Positions 9,228 through 19,422 of a stretch of DNA of 64,000 nucleotides are shown one piece after another. Below the pieces are notes generated by a model. The model saw nothing but the letters and a program-made list of their open reading frames with translations, was not told the origin of the DNA and ran no database searches. A program made the translations under genes and the position numbers. How positions within the stretch are numbered: position 1 is the first letter of the stretch; every line of letters begins with the position of its first letter. This DNA is from an uncultured Alphaproteobacteria bacterium (lineage in GTDB: Bacteria; Pseudomonadota; Alphaproteobacteria; HIMB59): contig CACKEA010000003.1 in the NCBI GenBank assembly GCA_902599045.1, positions 154,350 to 218,349 of the forward strand. The letters run 5' to 3'.

Positions 9228-10117
9228 ACATAGAAAATAAAAATTTACTACCTGTCATTACCTCTGAAAATGATGTTTATCCATATTTAAAAAAAATAAA
9301 TCAGTTTCCTATTTTGACAGATGAAGAGGAAAGAAGACTTGCTATAGATTGGCTCAAAAATGGGGATACAAAAGCTGCTCAAAAACTTGTTACTAGCCAT
9401 TTGCGTTTAGTTGCAAAAATAGCTATGGGTTACAAAGGATATGGCTTACCTTTATTTGATTTAATTTCTGAGGGTAATTTGGGTCTTATTCAAGCTATAA
9501 GAAAATTTGATCCTGAAAAGGGGTTTAGACTAGCAACATATGCTATATGGTGGATTAGAGCCTCTATTCAAGAGTATGTTTTACACAGTTGGTCTCTTGT
9601 TAAAATTGGAACCACGGCAGCTCAAAAAAAGCTTTTTTTTAATCTTCGACGTCTTAGAAATCAACTTAAAAAATATGAAGAGGGTTACCTAACTAATGAT
9701 CAAATTAAATCTATATCAGATGATCTTGAGGTAACGCAGGAAGAAGTAAAGCAAATGGAAGGTAGGGTCTTTAATCAAGATTTTTCATTAAACACTCCTC
9801 TAAATGACGAAAATGACTCAGAATGGATAGATCAAGTAGAAGATGAAACAATAGACACTGTATCGAAAGTTGAACAAGATGACGAATTAAAAAAAAGGAA
9901 AGCACTTTATAAACAAGCAGTTACAAAACTCGAACCTAGAGAAATAGAGATATTAACTGCAAGACGTTTGGATGAGGAGCCAAAAACATTAGAGGACTTG
10001 AGCCAGCAATACTCAATCAGTAGAGAAAGAGTCAGGCAAATAGAAAATAAGGCTATAAAAAAAATTCAAGATGAGATTAAAATAATCTCTGACCAAAAAC
10101 TTTTACCAAAAACTTGA
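9224..10117 (+). CDS. rpoH: RNA polymerase heat-shock sigma factor RpoH (sigma-32)
   Basis: RpoH directs transcription of heat-shock genes. The 297-residue protein has region 2 (DLISEGNLGLIQAIRKFD, about 80-97; RLATYAIWWIRASI, about 102-115), followed by the RpoH box QKKLFFNLRR (about 134-143), which separates sigma-32 from the housekeeping sigma. The C-terminal region 4 helix-turn-helix (YSISRERVRQIENKAIKKI) is near 265-283. It begins inside the stop codon of the pseudouridine synthase and converges on purA with one spare base. Confidence 0.97.
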   Translation: MNIENKNLLPVITSENDVYPYLKKINQFPILTDEEERRLAIDWLKNGDTKAAQKLVTSHLRLVAKIAMGYKGYGLPLFDLISEGNLGLIQAIRKFDPEKGFRLATYAIWWIRASIQEYVLHSWSLVKIGTTAAQKKLFFNLRRLRNQLKKYEEGYLTNDQIKSISDDLEVTQEEVKQMEGRVFNQDFSLNTPLNDENDSEWIDQVEDETIDTVSKVEQDDELKKRKALYKQAVTKLEPREIEILTARRLDEEPKTLEDLSQQYSISRERVRQIENKAIKKIQDEIKIISDQKLLPKT

Positions 10118-10118
10118 A

Positions 10119-11372
10119 TTATCTGATAATTGTTTGATTTCTTTCTGGTCCGAGTGAAATAATTTTAATGGGGATATTCAAATAATTCTCAATATATGAG
10201 ATGTATTTTTTTAGATTGACCGGGAGTTTTTCAAAGTTACTTAAATCTTCAATCTCACCCCAAGTTAAGAATACCTCAAAATCACTGTTTTCTAAAGACA
10301 ATGACTCCAAAATATCGCTTTCACTAAAATTTACATCTTCGTATTTTTTTGAATTATAGCTTTTGCATACTTTAATTTCTGAAAGATTATTTAAAACATC
10401 AGCTTTAGTCATGCAAAGTTCATTTACACGGTTTATTTCACAGCTATATTTTAAAGATACTAGGTCAAGCCAACCGCACCTTCTTTTTCTTTTTGTAACT
10501 GTTCCAATCTCAACACCTTTTTCAACTATATAGTCACCAATATCATCAAATAATTCAGATGGAAATGGACCATTTCCAACTCTGGTAGCGTAGGCTTTAA
10601 ATATTCCAACTGTTTGATAATCAACTTGTAATGCTGAACCAATAACTATATTTGATGAAACAGTATTTGATGAAGTCACAAAAGGATATGATCCATGATC
10701 TAAGTCAAGTAATGCACCTTGAGCACCCTCAAATAAAATTTTTTTATTTTTAAATTCTTTTTTTATTTGAGAATTATCAACTATTAGCTCATTAACTACA
10801 TCATAGAAAATAAGTAAATCTTGAATTGTTTGTTCTATATTAATTTTACTCTCATTAAAACTTTCTAGGATAGGGTCATAAAACTTCTTTATCGAATACA
10901 TTTTTTCTTCAATAATTTGTTTAGATTTTAAGTCATAGAGTTTGATACTTTTTCTTCCAACTTTATCTTGATATGCAGGGCCAATACCCTTTGAAGTAGT
11001 ACCAATTTTTTTTTCAGTATTTAAAATTGACTCGTTTATTTTATCAAGTTGTTTGTGATAATCTAAGATTAAAGAAATATTTGATGAAAGGTATATCTTG
11101 GGATTATTAATTTTTTTTTTAATTTGATCATACTCATTAGAAAAATGATTAGGATCAAGCACCATACCTTGACCTAGAAAACAGATTTTACCTCGAATAA
11201 CACCTGATGGAATAAGATTTAATTTATATGTTGTATCATCAACTATTACTGTATGTCCGGCATTATTACCACCTTGGTATCTTACTACTAAATCGAAATC
11301 TTCAGAGAGATAGTCAACTATTTTACCCTTACCTTCATCACCCCACTGAAGTCCAATAACTGCTTTATTCAT
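10119..11372 (-). CDS. purA: Adenylosuccinate synthetase
   Basis: PurA joins IMP and aspartate, using GTP, in the first committed step to AMP. The N-terminal QWGDEGKGK (about 9-17) is the GTP loop with catalytic Asp. GNNAGHT (about 36-42), IGTTSKGIGP (about 124-133), EGAQGALLDLDHG and the GTVTKRKRRCGWLDL segment (about 290-304) are family hallmarks. Length is normal at 417 residues. The start overlaps the hisZ stop by one base, the usual hisZ-purA order in Alphaproteobacteria. Confidence 0.98.
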   Translation of the reverse strand: MNKAVIGLQWGDEGKGKIVDYLSEDFDLVVRYQGGNNAGHTVIVDDTTYKLNLIPSGVIRGKICFLGQGMVLDPNHFSNEYDQIKKKINNPKIYLSSNISLILDYHKQLDKINESILNTEKKIGTTSKGIGPAYQDKVGRKSIKLYDLKSKQIIEEKMYSIKKFYDPILESFNESKINIEQTIQDLLIFYDVVNELIVDNSQIKKEFKNKKILFEGAQGALLDLDHGSYPFVTSSNTVSSNIVIGSALQVDYQTVGIFKAYATRVGNGPFPSELFDDIGDYIVEKGVEIGTVTKRKRRCGWLDLVSLKYSCEINRVNELCMTKADVLNNLSEIKVCKSYNSKKYEDVNFSESDILESLSLENSDFEVFLTWGEIEDLSNFEKLPVNLKKYISYIENYLNIPIKIISLGPERNQTIIR

Positions 11373-12076
11373 TAAATTAATTCGGCAATGTAATCAACAT
11401 TACATGAGAAACCAAATCCCTCTAATTTTTTTAAATTTTTTTTATATTGATACCCACCACCTTGGGCTATTATTTTTTTTGAAATATTTGAATAAACATA
11501 AAAAAATATATCTTGATGATAATCCTGAGAGAAAAAATTTTTTTCCAAATTTAGTTCAAAGGGAGCTTTAATATTTTTTTTGAAAATATTTACAAATTTC
11601 GAGATGTTATTTTTTTGGTTACTACTTTCTAAAAGATAACTTATATTCTTACTAATTCTTGGGTCAGTAAAAACATAAGTATAGTTTTTTTTAAGTATGT
11701 TTTTCAAAATGCTATCTAAAATCTCTAAAACTTCTTTGAAAGATTTATTTTTGGGTAAGTTTATAATTTCAACACCATGTTGTCTAAATTGTTTAAAATT
11801 ATTATTCATTTTATTTTTTTTGAAAACATCTCCCATATAATAAAGGTAGTGTTTAGAATTTGAATCATGTGTCAAAATTGTATTTATTACTTGACCGGTA
11901 ATATCTGATCTAAGGGTAGCCTCAGAGAGAGATTTTAAAGATTTATTTTCAATTACAGATGTAAAAATTCTTAAAAATTTATTATTAGAGCTAAGAATTT
12001 TAGTAAAAGAGTTATCAAGGCTTTCATATTTTAAAGCCGTTTTAGCATATTTTGTGTCAAAAGAGTTAACAAGCAT
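11372..12076 (-). CDS. hisZ: Short HisZ-like ATP phosphoribosyltransferase regulatory subunit
   Basis: HisZ is a catalytically inactive histidyl-tRNA-synthetase paralog that activates the short form of HisG. ATLRSDITGQV (about 53-63), YYMGDVFK (about 79-86) and RQHGVEIIN (about 97-105) match class II synthetase-like motif 2 regions of HisZ. The end (AQGGGYQYKKNL...GFGFSCNVDYI) resembles motif 3. At 234 residues it is much shorter than the usual 370-390: the N-terminal motif-1 segment is largely missing and the middle is compressed. Location between glmM and purA supports the call. No hisG is visible in the window. Confidence 0.75.
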   Translation of the reverse strand: MLVNSFDTKYAKTALKYESLDNSFTKILSSNNKFLRIFTSVIENKSLKSLSEATLRSDITGQVINTILTHDSNSKHYLYYMGDVFKKNKMNNNFKQFRQHGVEIINLPKNKSFKEVLEILDSILKNILKKNYTYVFTDPRISKNISYLLESSNQKNNISKFVNIFKKNIKAPFELNLEKNFFSQDYHQDIFFYVYSNISKKIIAQGGGYQYKKNLKKLEGFGFSCNVDYIAELI

Positions 12077-13418
12077 CCGAGATTACTTTAATTATTTGTG
12101 TTTTTAATTTATTTAGAATACTTACTTTTATATTTCTTTTCTTATATTGCAAGTTCACTCTTAAAAGTGGCTCTGTGCCAGAAGGACGAATATTGTAATA
12201 AATATCTAAGTTTTTAAATAATTTATTTATGTTTTGATAAATACTTTCTTGAAATAAATAAAATTTTTCTCTATCTATCCTTTGATTTATATTTATCACC
12301 TCAAATAAATCAATACCTTTTCTTAACTCTGATAACTTTTTGTTTTTTTTTAGAATTAGAGTTAAAAGTCTGATAGCTGTCGTCATACCATCACCTATCA
12401 GTATGTCATCTTTAAATATAAAATGTCCAGATGGTTCACCTCCAAAAAAGTATTTATGATCGATTATTTGTTTAAGAATATTTTTATCACCTACTTTTAC
12501 TCTTTTTAATTTTAAACCTAATTTTTTTAGAGAAATATCAAGCCCATAATTTGCAATTTCATTTGTTACAACTATTGATCCTTTTTTGATTTTATTTTCA
12601 GATAAATAATATTTAGCTAGAATATAAATTAACTCCTCTCCACTTAATACCTTACCCTTTTCATCAATAATTACGACTCGGTCACCATCTCCATCTAAAC
12701 AAATACCAATATCGCATTTTTTTTTCTTTACTAAATCTGATGCTTTTAGCGGAAATAAAGAGCCACAGTTATGATTGATGTTTATGCCAGAGGGATTATT
12801 TCCAATAGTGTGAAGGTTTAAACCTAGTTCAAATAAAACTTCTGGTGCTACTTTATATGAAGCTCCATTTGCACAATCTAAAGTTACTTTCAATTTACTA
12901 TAATTTAGATTTCTATCAGCATTCTGTTTGAGAGCCTCAGAATATCTCCCTAGAGCATTTTTGAGTCTAATTGCTTTACCATAATTTGACGGTTTAATTT
13001 TAAAATTATCAAAGTCATAATTAAAAAATAAATCTTCTATTTTATTTTCATCTTCAGGAGAAATTTTAAGACCTTGACCTGAAAAGAATTTCAATCCGTT
13101 ATCTTTATATGGATTATGAGAGGCCGTAATCATTACAGAAAAGTCTGCCCTAAGTGACTTACCAAGTACTGTTAAAGCAGGTGTAGGTAAAGGCCCTACT
13201 AAAATTACATCTATTCCCATTGAGATAAAGCCTGATGTTAAAGCTGGTTCGAATATGTAACCAGACAATCTTGTATCTTTATTAATAACTACTCTTGATA
13301 TTGAATTTTTTTTATTTAAAACAAGCGATGATGCTCTAGCTAGTTTAAGTACGTTTTCAGCAGTTAAAGGGTATTTTCCAACTTCGCCTCTTATTCCATC
13401 AGTGCCAAATAATCTCAT
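12066..13418 (-). CDS. glmM: Phosphoglucosamine mutase
   Basis: GlmM interconverts glucosamine-6-phosphate and glucosamine-1-phosphate, feeding UDP-GlcNAc to peptidoglycan and lipid A. The 450-residue protein begins RLFGTDGIRGE. It has the phosphoserine loop TASHNPYKDNG (about 98-108), the metal loop DGDGDRV (about 242-248), the substrate loop GGEPSGH (about 328-334) and a phosphate-binding RPSGTEPLLR near 412-421. Its end overlaps the hisZ start by 11 bases. It lies 27 bases after ftsH, the usual ftsH-glmM pair. Confidence 0.98.
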   Translation of the reverse strand: MRLFGTDGIRGEVGKYPLTAENVLKLARASSLVLNKKNSISRVVINKDTRLSGYIFEPALTSGFISMGIDVILVGPLPTPALTVLGKSLRADFSVMITASHNPYKDNGLKFFSGQGLKISPEDENKIEDLFFNYDFDNFKIKPSNYGKAIRLKNALGRYSEALKQNADRNLNYSKLKVTLDCANGASYKVAPEVLFELGLNLHTIGNNPSGININHNCGSLFPLKASDLVKKKKCDIGICLDGDGDRVVIIDEKGKVLSGEELIYILAKYYLSENKIKKGSIVVTNEIANYGLDISLKKLGLKLKRVKVGDKNILKQIIDHKYFFGGEPSGHFIFKDDILIGDGMTTAIRLLTLILKKNKKLSELRKGIDLFEVININQRIDREKFYLFQESIYQNINKLFKNLDIYYNIRPSGTEPLLRVNLQYKKRNIKVSILNKLKTQIIKVISDAC

Positions 13419-13445
13419 TAGAGATATTTAATATTGGAATAATTG

Positions 13446-15377
13446 TTAATTTGGAAGAGGAAAATTTTGATCTTTTGTAAAAGAAGGTAAAGGACCCTTA
13501 CTTTGGGTTTCTTTTTTATTACCTGTATTATCATCAGAACTATCAGAAGATAAATCGTCGTCTCTTTTAGGCATAATACCCTTGATTAAGTTTTGTATCT
13601 CCTCACCAGTTAAAGTCTCATACTCTAAAAGCCCTTTAGCAATTGTGTGAAGGTCCTTAATATTTTCGTTTAATATTTTTCTTGCTTTTGTCTCAGCCTC
13701 TTCAACAAGACGAATAACTTCTTGGTCAATAATTCTTGCTGTTTCTTCTGAAATATTTTTAGATTGTGTTACAGAGTGTCCTAGAAAAACTTCTTCTTGG
13801 TTACCTGTGTATCTAACCCTTCCAAGTTTATCGCTATAGCCCATTTGAGTAACCATTGCTCTAGCTAGGTTTGTTACTTGTTGAATATCTCCGGCAGCTC
13901 CAGAACCTATTTTATCAGGTCCAAAAATTAACTCTTCAGCTATTCTTGCAGCAACTGTAACAACTAATTTATCTAGATATTCATCTTTACGATGGATTAC
14001 TTTATCTTGCTCTGGAACACTCATCACAAAACCGAGTGCTCTACCTGTAGGAATAATTGACGATTTATATATTGGATCTGCGTGTTTACAATGCAAATTA
14101 GCCAATGCATGGCCCGCTTCATGATAAGCAATTACCTCTTTCTCACCATCAGAAATGATTTTTGATTTATTTTGAGTACCAAGCATAACTTTATCTTTAG
14201 CGTCTTCAAAATCATCCATTGTTACAATTTTTTTATTCTTTCTGGCTGCTATAAGAGCAGCTTCATTTACTATGTTAGCCAAATCAGCACCTGAAAAACC
14301 TGGGGTTGATCTTGCAATAGCTATAGTCTTGACAGATTTATCCATCTTAATTTTTCTTGTATGAACTTTTAAAATTTTGTCTCTACCAATGATATCTGGG
14401 GCTGGAACCACAACTTGTCTATCAAATCTTCCAGGTCTTAGTAAAGCTGGATCGAGAACATCAGGTCTATTAGTTGCTGCAACTATTATTACACCTTCAT
14501 TAGCCTCAAAACCGTCCATTTCGACAAGAAGCTGATTTAAAGTTTGTTCTCTTTCGTCATTACCTCCGCCTAATCCGGCACCTCTGTGCCTTCCAACCGC
14601 ATCTATTTCATCGATAAATATAATACAAGGTGCATTTTTCTTTCCTTGTTCAAACATATCTCTAACTCTACTAGCTCCGACACCAACAAACATCTCAACA
14701 AAATCTGAACCAGATATTGAGAAAAAAGGTACACCTGCTTCACCGGCAATTGCTCTTGCAAGAAGAGTCTTACCAGTGCCTGGAGGTCCAACTAACAGAG
14801 CACCTTTTGGAATTTTAGCGCCTAACCTCTGAAATTTATGAGGGTCTTTTAAAAATGATACAACCTCTTCTAATTCTTGTTTAGCTTCATCAATTCCAGC
14901 AACATCATTAAAAGTAACTTTTTGTTTATTTTCATTTAATAATTTAGCTTTTGATCTTCCAAATCCTAATGCGCCTCCTCCTTTACCTGATTGCATTTGG
15001 CGCATAAAAAATATCCAAACACCAATAAGCAACAGCATAGGAAACCATGAAACAAATATACTTAATAATGGGTGCATTCCGGATTGTTCAGGTTTTGCGT
15101 TTATAGCTACCTCATTATCACTCAGGGTTTCAATAAGATTAGGGTCTCTTGGAGCATAGGTTGTGAAATCAACACCATCCATAGTTTGACCAAAAATATT
15201 ATTTCCTTGAATTTCAACTGATTTTATCTCACCATTTTGAGCTTTATCTAATAAAGTTGAGTAAGTGTAACTGACAGAAGAATAATCTCTTTGGGAATTC
15301 TTAAATACATTAAATAGGCCTAATAGAATAAGGCTGATAATAATCCAGACAAATATATTTTTGGAGAAGTTTTTCAT
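13446..15377 (-). CDS. ftsH: ATP-dependent zinc metalloprotease FtsH
   Basis: FtsH is the membrane AAA+ protease that degrades misfolded membrane proteins and regulators such as RpoH. The 643-residue protein has membrane helices at about 8-26 and 104-124 around a small periplasmic domain. Walker A (GPPGTGKT) is near 196-203, Walker B is [11 protein letters not shown], the second region of homology is RPGRFDRQV, and the zinc site HEAGH is near 418. The glycine and charge-rich tail is normal. It sits between tilS and glmM as in most Alphaproteobacteria. rpoH, a classic FtsH substrate in E. coli, is about 3 kb away. Confidence 0.99.
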   Translation of the reverse strand: MKNFSKNIFVWIIISLILLGLFNVFKNSQRDYSSVSYTYSTLLDKAQNGEIKSVEIQGNNIFGQTMDGVDFTTYAPRDPNLIETLSDNEVAINAKPEQSGMHPLLSIFVSWFPMLLLIGVWIFFMRQMQSGKGGGALGFGRSKAKLLNENKQKVTFNDVAGIDEAKQELEEVVSFLKDPHKFQRLGAKIPKGALLVGPPGTGKTLLARAIAGEAGVPFFSISGSDFVEMFVGVGASRVRDMFEQGKKNAPCIIFIDEIDAVGRHRGAGLGGGNDEREQTLNQLLVEMDGFEANEGVIIVAATNRPDVLDPALLRPGRFDRQVVVPAPDIIGRDKILKVHTRKIKMDKSVKTIAIARSTPGFSGADLANIVNEAALIAARKNKKIVTMDDFEDAKDKVMLGTQNKSKIISDGEKEVIAYHEAGHALANLHCKHADPIYKSSIIPTGRALGFVMSVPEQDKVIHRKDEYLDKLVVTVAARIAEELIFGPDKIGSGAAGDIQQVTNLARAMVTQMGYSDKLGRVRYTGNQEEVFLGHSVTQSKNISEETARIIDQEVIRLVEEAETKARKILNENIKDLHTIAKGLLEYETLTGEEIQNLIKGIMPKRDDDLSSDSSDDNTGNKKETQSKGPLPSFTKDQNFPLPN

Positions 15378-15414
15378 ATTATTAATATAGTTAGTGTTAC
15401 TTACGTTTAAAGTA

Positions 15415-16368
15415 CTAAGTAAGATTTATATAGATTTTTTTATTTAAGACACCTATTTTTCCTGAAAATATTGACCTTTCTTTACCATTTTGAATGTTGC
15501 TATTTAATATTTTAATAAAATTTCTAATATTTTCATCACGAATTTGTTTTTTAAATAAAAATCTATTTTCATAATAAAAAGACTGTATTACTAAGAATTT
15601 AAGATTTTCAGTTAAATTATTGAATTTTTCTGATTCAATTTCAAAAATTTTATTTTTTTTGTATCTGAAAAAATTCTTGTACAAAGATTTTATATAAGAC
15701 GTTTTTGAAAAAATAAATCTCTCTTGATTGATTTTAGAGAAATGTTTACCTGAGTAAAGAAAGTGTCTTATTTTATTTCTGGTAAATTCTAACTCTAGAT
15801 TAGTTCTATCTTCAAACCAAATTAGTTTATTCCTATTTGCGTATTTTTTAATTTGTTTTTTTGTGTATTTACTTAATGGGCGATGTAATTTGAGATCTTT
15901 GTATTTTTCTAAAAAGATATTTGATAAGCCAACTGCACCAGATTGTTGAATTTTCCTCATAAAGAAAGTTTCATTAAGATCATCAAGATGATGACCTAAG
16001 AATATATTTTCAATATTTCTTTTTTTTGAAAAGTTGTATAGAAAATTATATCTACTAAATCTAGATTTTTCTTGAAAGCCTTTTATTTTGTTTTTAAGAG
16101 AAACTCTCTTCAAAAAAAGATTTTTATTTGAAAGATTATAAAACTTTATAAATTGTTTTATTTCATATTTTCCCTCTGATCTTTTTTGGTGATCAAAAAT
16201 CAAATAATATATATTTTTATTTTTTAAATATTTTGATTTTGTAATCAAATCAAAGAGGACAGTGCTATCTAATCCACAAGAAATTGAAATTAATATTTTT
16301 TCGTTAGTTGATATATTATTTTTAAGGTAATCCTTTACGCCAATAGAGAGTGGTGTTTCATTAATCAA
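15415..16368 (-). CDS. tilS: tRNA(Ile)-lysidine synthetase
   Basis: TilS converts C34 of tRNA-Ile (CAU) to lysidine, so it reads AUA. The N-terminal PP-loop ATPase motif is present near residue 28 but reads SCGLDS instead of the usual SGGx[16 protein letters not shown] (about 124-137), a TilS hallmark, is intact. At 317 residues it lacks the longer C-terminal domains of E. coli TilS, which is common for compact forms. It overlaps the cpoB end by eight bases and precedes ftsH. Confidence 0.9.
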   Translation of the reverse strand: MINETPLSIGVKDYLKNNISTNEKILISISCGLDSTVLFDLITKSKYLKNKNIYYLIFDHQKRSEGKYEIKQFIKFYNLSNKNLFLKRVSLKNKIKGFQEKSRFSRYNFLYNFSKKRNIENIFLGHHLDDLNETFFMRKIQQSGAVGLSNIFLEKYKDLKLHRPLSKYTKKQIKKYANRNKLIWFEDRTNLELEFTRNKIRHFLYSGKHFSKINQERFIFSKTSYIKSLYKNFFRYKKNKIFEIESEKFNNLTENLKFLVIQSFYYENRFLFKKQIRDENIRNFIKILNSNIQNGKERSIFSGKIGVLNKKIYINLT

Positions 16369-17389
16369 TAATCAAACCACAGTCTTTGTCGGTTTGAAGA
16401 GATTTTGCTGAGTCAATGACTTCTTTGCTATCAATGTAAGTATTTGAAAAAATTAGATCCTCCATAATTAAACAGCCGTTTTCTTGATCACCAATACTAA
16501 ATAGTGACTTTCCTAGCCAAAAATAGTTTTCAGATTTAAATTTTGGAAATGAAGAGAAATCTCTATGTCTAATACCAAAATATTTTACAGCTTCAATTAT
16601 CTCATTCTCCATAAAATAAGTTCTACCAAGAAGATAATAAGTTTCAGCCAAATATTCTTTTTGATCTGTGTCTGAATTGACTATTAGGAGCAGACTCTCA
16701 ATAGCAGACATGTTATCAAGACTTGCGAAACTTGTTTTAGCATTTTTTAGTTCTTCTTCGACGTTAATTGTCGGCTTATTTAGCTCTATTTCTCTATCTT
16801 TTATTAATTGATCCAAATCATTTAGCATAGAAACATTAACTTCTGATATAGATTTTATCTCGATTACATCTAATTCCTCCTTTTCAATACTTAATGAGGA
16901 AGTTTCTTCTTCAACATCCGCAACAGAATTGTCAGGAGTTTTTACTTTATCTTTCTCAAGTTTAGAAAGACTAATTTGACCTAATAACTGATCATCTTCT
17001 GAGTTCTCTACGATATTTGAGGAACTTTCTTCTATATTTAGTTGATCAGATGTACTGATTATTTTTTTTTCATCAACATTTGATGATGTGTATAAAGAGT
17101 ACAAGTTACTGACATCATCTTTCATATCCAAAATTTGTTTTTCCAATGAATTTATACTCTTTGAAATATCGTTAATTAGTATTTTTAATTCATCTAATTC
17201 AATATTGTCGTTTGAGTCATTAGAATTATTTAGTGATGTCTCATTTTTGTAAACAAACTTTTGAAGATCAATAATATCATTTTTAATTCTGTCTAATTCT
17301 ACTGATACTTGATTGTGTTTTTCAGATTGTGCGTGATTGGTAATAAAGACAAGAAAAAAAATAACCAATATTTTGTTTATTTTTTTCAT
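16361..17389 (-). CDS. cpoB: Tol-Pal associated periplasmic TPR protein CpoB/YbgF
   Basis: CpoB coordinates peptidoglycan synthesis with outer-membrane constriction through TolA. The 342-residue protein has a cleavable-type signal (about 1-22), an N-terminal coiled-coil segment (about 25-110), an acidic low-complexity middle and C-terminal tetratricopeptide-like helices (about 220-335, with ETYYLLGRTYF and NYFWLGKSLFSIG). The place directly after pal is diagnostic. The acidic spacer is longer than in E. coli CpoB. Confidence 0.85.
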   Translation of the reverse strand: MKKINKILVIFFLVFITNHAQSEKHNQVSVELDRIKNDIIDLQKFVYKNETSLNNSNDSNDNIELDELKILINDISKSINSLEKQILDMKDDVSNLYSLYTSSNVDEKKIISTSDQLNIEESSSNIVENSEDDQLLGQISLSKLEKDKVKTPDNSVADVEEETSSLSIEKEELDVIEIKSISEVNVSMLNDLDQLIKDREIELNKPTINVEEELKNAKTSFASLDNMSAIESLLLIVNSDTDQKEYLAETYYLLGRTYFMENEIIEAVKYFGIRHRDFSSFPKFKSENYFWLGKSLFSIGDQENGCLIMEDLIFSNTYIDSKEVIDSAKSLQTDKDCGLIID

Positions 17390-17399
17390 AAAGTTTTTA

Positions 17400-17424
17400 G
17401 GCGCTCTTTCAAAAAAAGAGCACC
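17400..17424. terminator. Hairpin between pal and cpoB
   Basis: Arms 17400-17409 and 17415-17424 can form ten pairs (one G-U) around a five-base loop. In the direction of the operon no clear T-run follows, so this is more likely an mRNA-stabilising or attenuating hairpin that sets pal above cpoB than a full terminator. Confidence 0.5.
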
Positions 17425-17439
17425 TTAATGAAATTTTTA

Positions 17440-17934
17440 TTAATTACTTACTATTGTAACGCCGCGTCTATTTTGACTATAAGCAGTTTCGTCAGACCCA
17501 ATAACTTCTGGTCTTTCTTTTCCCCAACTTACATATTCCATTCTATTGGTGTCAATTCCTGCCTGAGCGAGATAAGAGTAAACAGAAAATGCTCTTTTAT
17601 CTCCTAAAGCTAAGTTGTACTCACGGGTACCTCTTTCATCTGCATGACCTTCAACAGTTATGTTAGAGTCAGGGTACTGCATTAACCAAGCAGCTTGAGC
17701 ATCAAGCGTTGCTTGAGCATCAACAGTAAGTTCTGAACTATCAAATTCAAAAAACACTCTATCGCCTACATTAACAATCAAATCCTCTTGAGTGCCAGCT
17801 GTAATTTCAACTCCAGAGGATGAACTTGCGCTAGTTGAAGTTGCATCAACGTTTCCACCTTCTTCTGTCTTAGTGGCAGCACATGAAGCAAGGAAAAAAC
17901 CAGCAACAATAAGCATAAACAATTTTTTTAACAT
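17440..17934 (-). CDS. pal: Peptidoglycan-associated lipoprotein Pal
   Basis: Pal is an outer-membrane lipoprotein that binds peptidoglycan and TolB. I chose the ATG at 17934 rather than the longer frame to 17988: it gives a normal lipoprotein signal (MLKKLFMLIVAGFFLASC) with lipidated Cys18, and GGAG lies ten bases upstream. The OmpA-like domain follows, with the diaminopimelate-binding segment VEGHADERGTREYNLALG near 103-120. The mature N-terminus is a Ser/Thr-rich linker. Length of 164 residues is typical. Confidence 0.97.
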   Translation of the reverse strand: MLKKLFMLIVAGFFLASCAATKTEEGGNVDATSTSASSSSGVEITAGTQEDLIVNVGDRVFFEFDSSELTVDAQATLDAQAAWLMQYPDSNITVEGHADERGTREYNLALGDKRAFSVYSYLAQAGIDTNRMEYVSWGKERPEVIGSDETAYSQNRRGVTIVSN

Positions 17935-18057
17935 TATTATAAATCTCCGCGTAAATATATTCTTACTATAGTTTAGGTAAATAAACACTGAATTTTTTGG
18001 AAATCAAGACAATTCTTATTTAATTTTTACTAAAATTTGATGATTTTTAATGAATTT

Positions 18058-19377
18058 TTATAATAAAGGTGACCAAGCTGGGTCGCTTCCATCTAGTGGA
18101 GTGGGAATGACCCTCTCGTTATATCCAGTTATGTCTATAAAATGTATTGATACTTCTCCACCTGTTCCATCAAGATTTGACCTTTTTTGTCTGTGAAATA
18201 TTAAATACCTACCATTTGGAGACCATGCTGGAGACTCTAAAGAAAAATCCCTGACTATTACTCTTTCATTGTTTCCATTTGTATCCATGACTCCTATGTG
18301 GAAATTACCTTGGGTTAACTTAGTAAAAGCTATCAAGTCCCCCCTAGGAGACCATACTGGATTACCATAAACACCTCTACCTTTTGAAATTCTTTTAATA
18401 TTATCTCCGTTCTTATCCATAATAAATAATTGGGGACTGCCTCCACGATCAGAGTTAAAAACAATTTTTTCTCCATTGGGAGAAAAAGAGGGAGATGTGT
18501 CAATTCCAGAGTCATTTGTCAATCTTGAGCGAGATCGAGTGTTTAAATCCATTAAATAGATCTCAGAATTTGCTGCATTATTAGGATCTGAAAAAGACAT
18601 CACTACACTTTGACTATCTGGTGAAAATCTTGGTGCAAAAGTCATTCCAGGAAAGTCTCCAACAATTTCCCTTTCACCAGTTTTAAGATTGTAAATATAA
18701 ACTCTTGGAAGATTATTTTTGTACTCCATGTAGGTAACTATTTGATTATTTGGTGCAAAACGAGGAGTTAAAACTAAATTTTTTCCGTCCGTTAAAAATT
18801 GATGACTATCCAAATGTCCATCTTGATCCATGATTGCTAATCTTTTTACTCTTTGATCTAGTGGACCAATTTCTGAAACATAAACAATTCTTGTATCAAA
18901 ATAACCAGTCTCGCCTGTTATTCTTTCGTAAACGATGTCACTTACAGTATGACCTACTCTTCTTATTAAATTTTCATCAGGTATTGTAAGTTGTAATTTT
19001 TCTATCTCTTTTGCGTTAAAGACATCATAAAGCCTCATTCGTAGTCTAATCCCTTTGTCAGTTTTACTGACATCTGCGCTTAATAGAAACTGTGCTTTGA
19101 TTAATTTCCAGTCTTCAAAGCGAGGGACTTTTTCAACTAAATTATCGGATTGAATATAAAGATCTTCATTAACTGTATAAAAAAGACCTGAATTTGTTAG
19201 ATTATTGTTAATGATTTGCCTTAGCGTATTCCCATATCTAGCAGTGTCTGAGTCTGCACCAAATATCTGAGTTATAGCTATAGGGGTGGGTTCAACTTTT
19301 CCTTGTGCAATTGTTACCTCTAAAGCAGCGTTTGCGTTTAGTGAAAAAAACAAAATTAATAGGATTTTTTTAATCAT
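18058..19377 (-). CDS. tolB: Tol-Pal periplasmic protein TolB
   Basis: TolB is the periplasmic beta-propeller that shuttles between Pal and TolA. The 439-residue protein has a signal peptide (about 1-18), an N-terminal alpha/beta domain (about 20-160) and WD40-like TolB repeats marked by FAPRFSPDSQ, TSPSFSPNGEKIVF, GNPVWSPRGDLIAF, ESPAWSPNGRYLIF and DPAWSPL. Length and order are normal. It lies 45 bases after tolA; a 123-base gap before pal could hold a separate pal promoter, but I see no convincing -35/-10 pair there. Confidence 0.98.
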   Translation of the reverse strand: MIKKILLILFFSLNANAALEVTIAQGKVEPTPIAITQIFGADSDTARYGNTLRQIINNNLTNSGLFYTVNEDLYIQSDNLVEKVPRFEDWKLIKAQFLLSADVSKTDKGIRLRMRLYDVFNAKEIEKLQLTIPDENLIRRVGHTVSDIVYERITGETGYFDTRIVYVSEIGPLDQRVKRLAIMDQDGHLDSHQFLTDGKNLVLTPRFAPNNQIVTYMEYKNNLPRVYIYNLKTGEREIVGDFPGMTFAPRFSPDSQSVVMSFSDPNNAANSEIYLMDLNTRSRSRLTNDSGIDTSPSFSPNGEKIVFNSDRGGSPQLFIMDKNGDNIKRISKGRGVYGNPVWSPRGDLIAFTKLTQGNFHIGVMDTNGNNERVIVRDFSLESPAWSPNGRYLIFHRQKRSNLDGTGGEVSIHFIDITGYNERVIPTPLDGSDPAWSPLL

Positions 19378-19422
19378 AAGAATATTTCTGATAGATTTTG
19401 CAATTTATATATTAAATTTTTA

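Noticed and set aside
10116..10131. ATTATC-T-GATAAT palindrome at the rpoH/purA junction as a terminator
   Set aside because: It has no GC-rich stem and no T-run, so it is too weak to call.
13240..13262. GGTTCGAAT resembling a tRNA T-loop
   Set aside because: It lies inside glmM, and no cloverleaf arms or acceptor stem surround it.
17935..17988. Longer pal reading frame
   Set aside because: The extra 18 residues would precede and spoil the lipoprotein signal; the ATG at 17934 has a GGAG in place.
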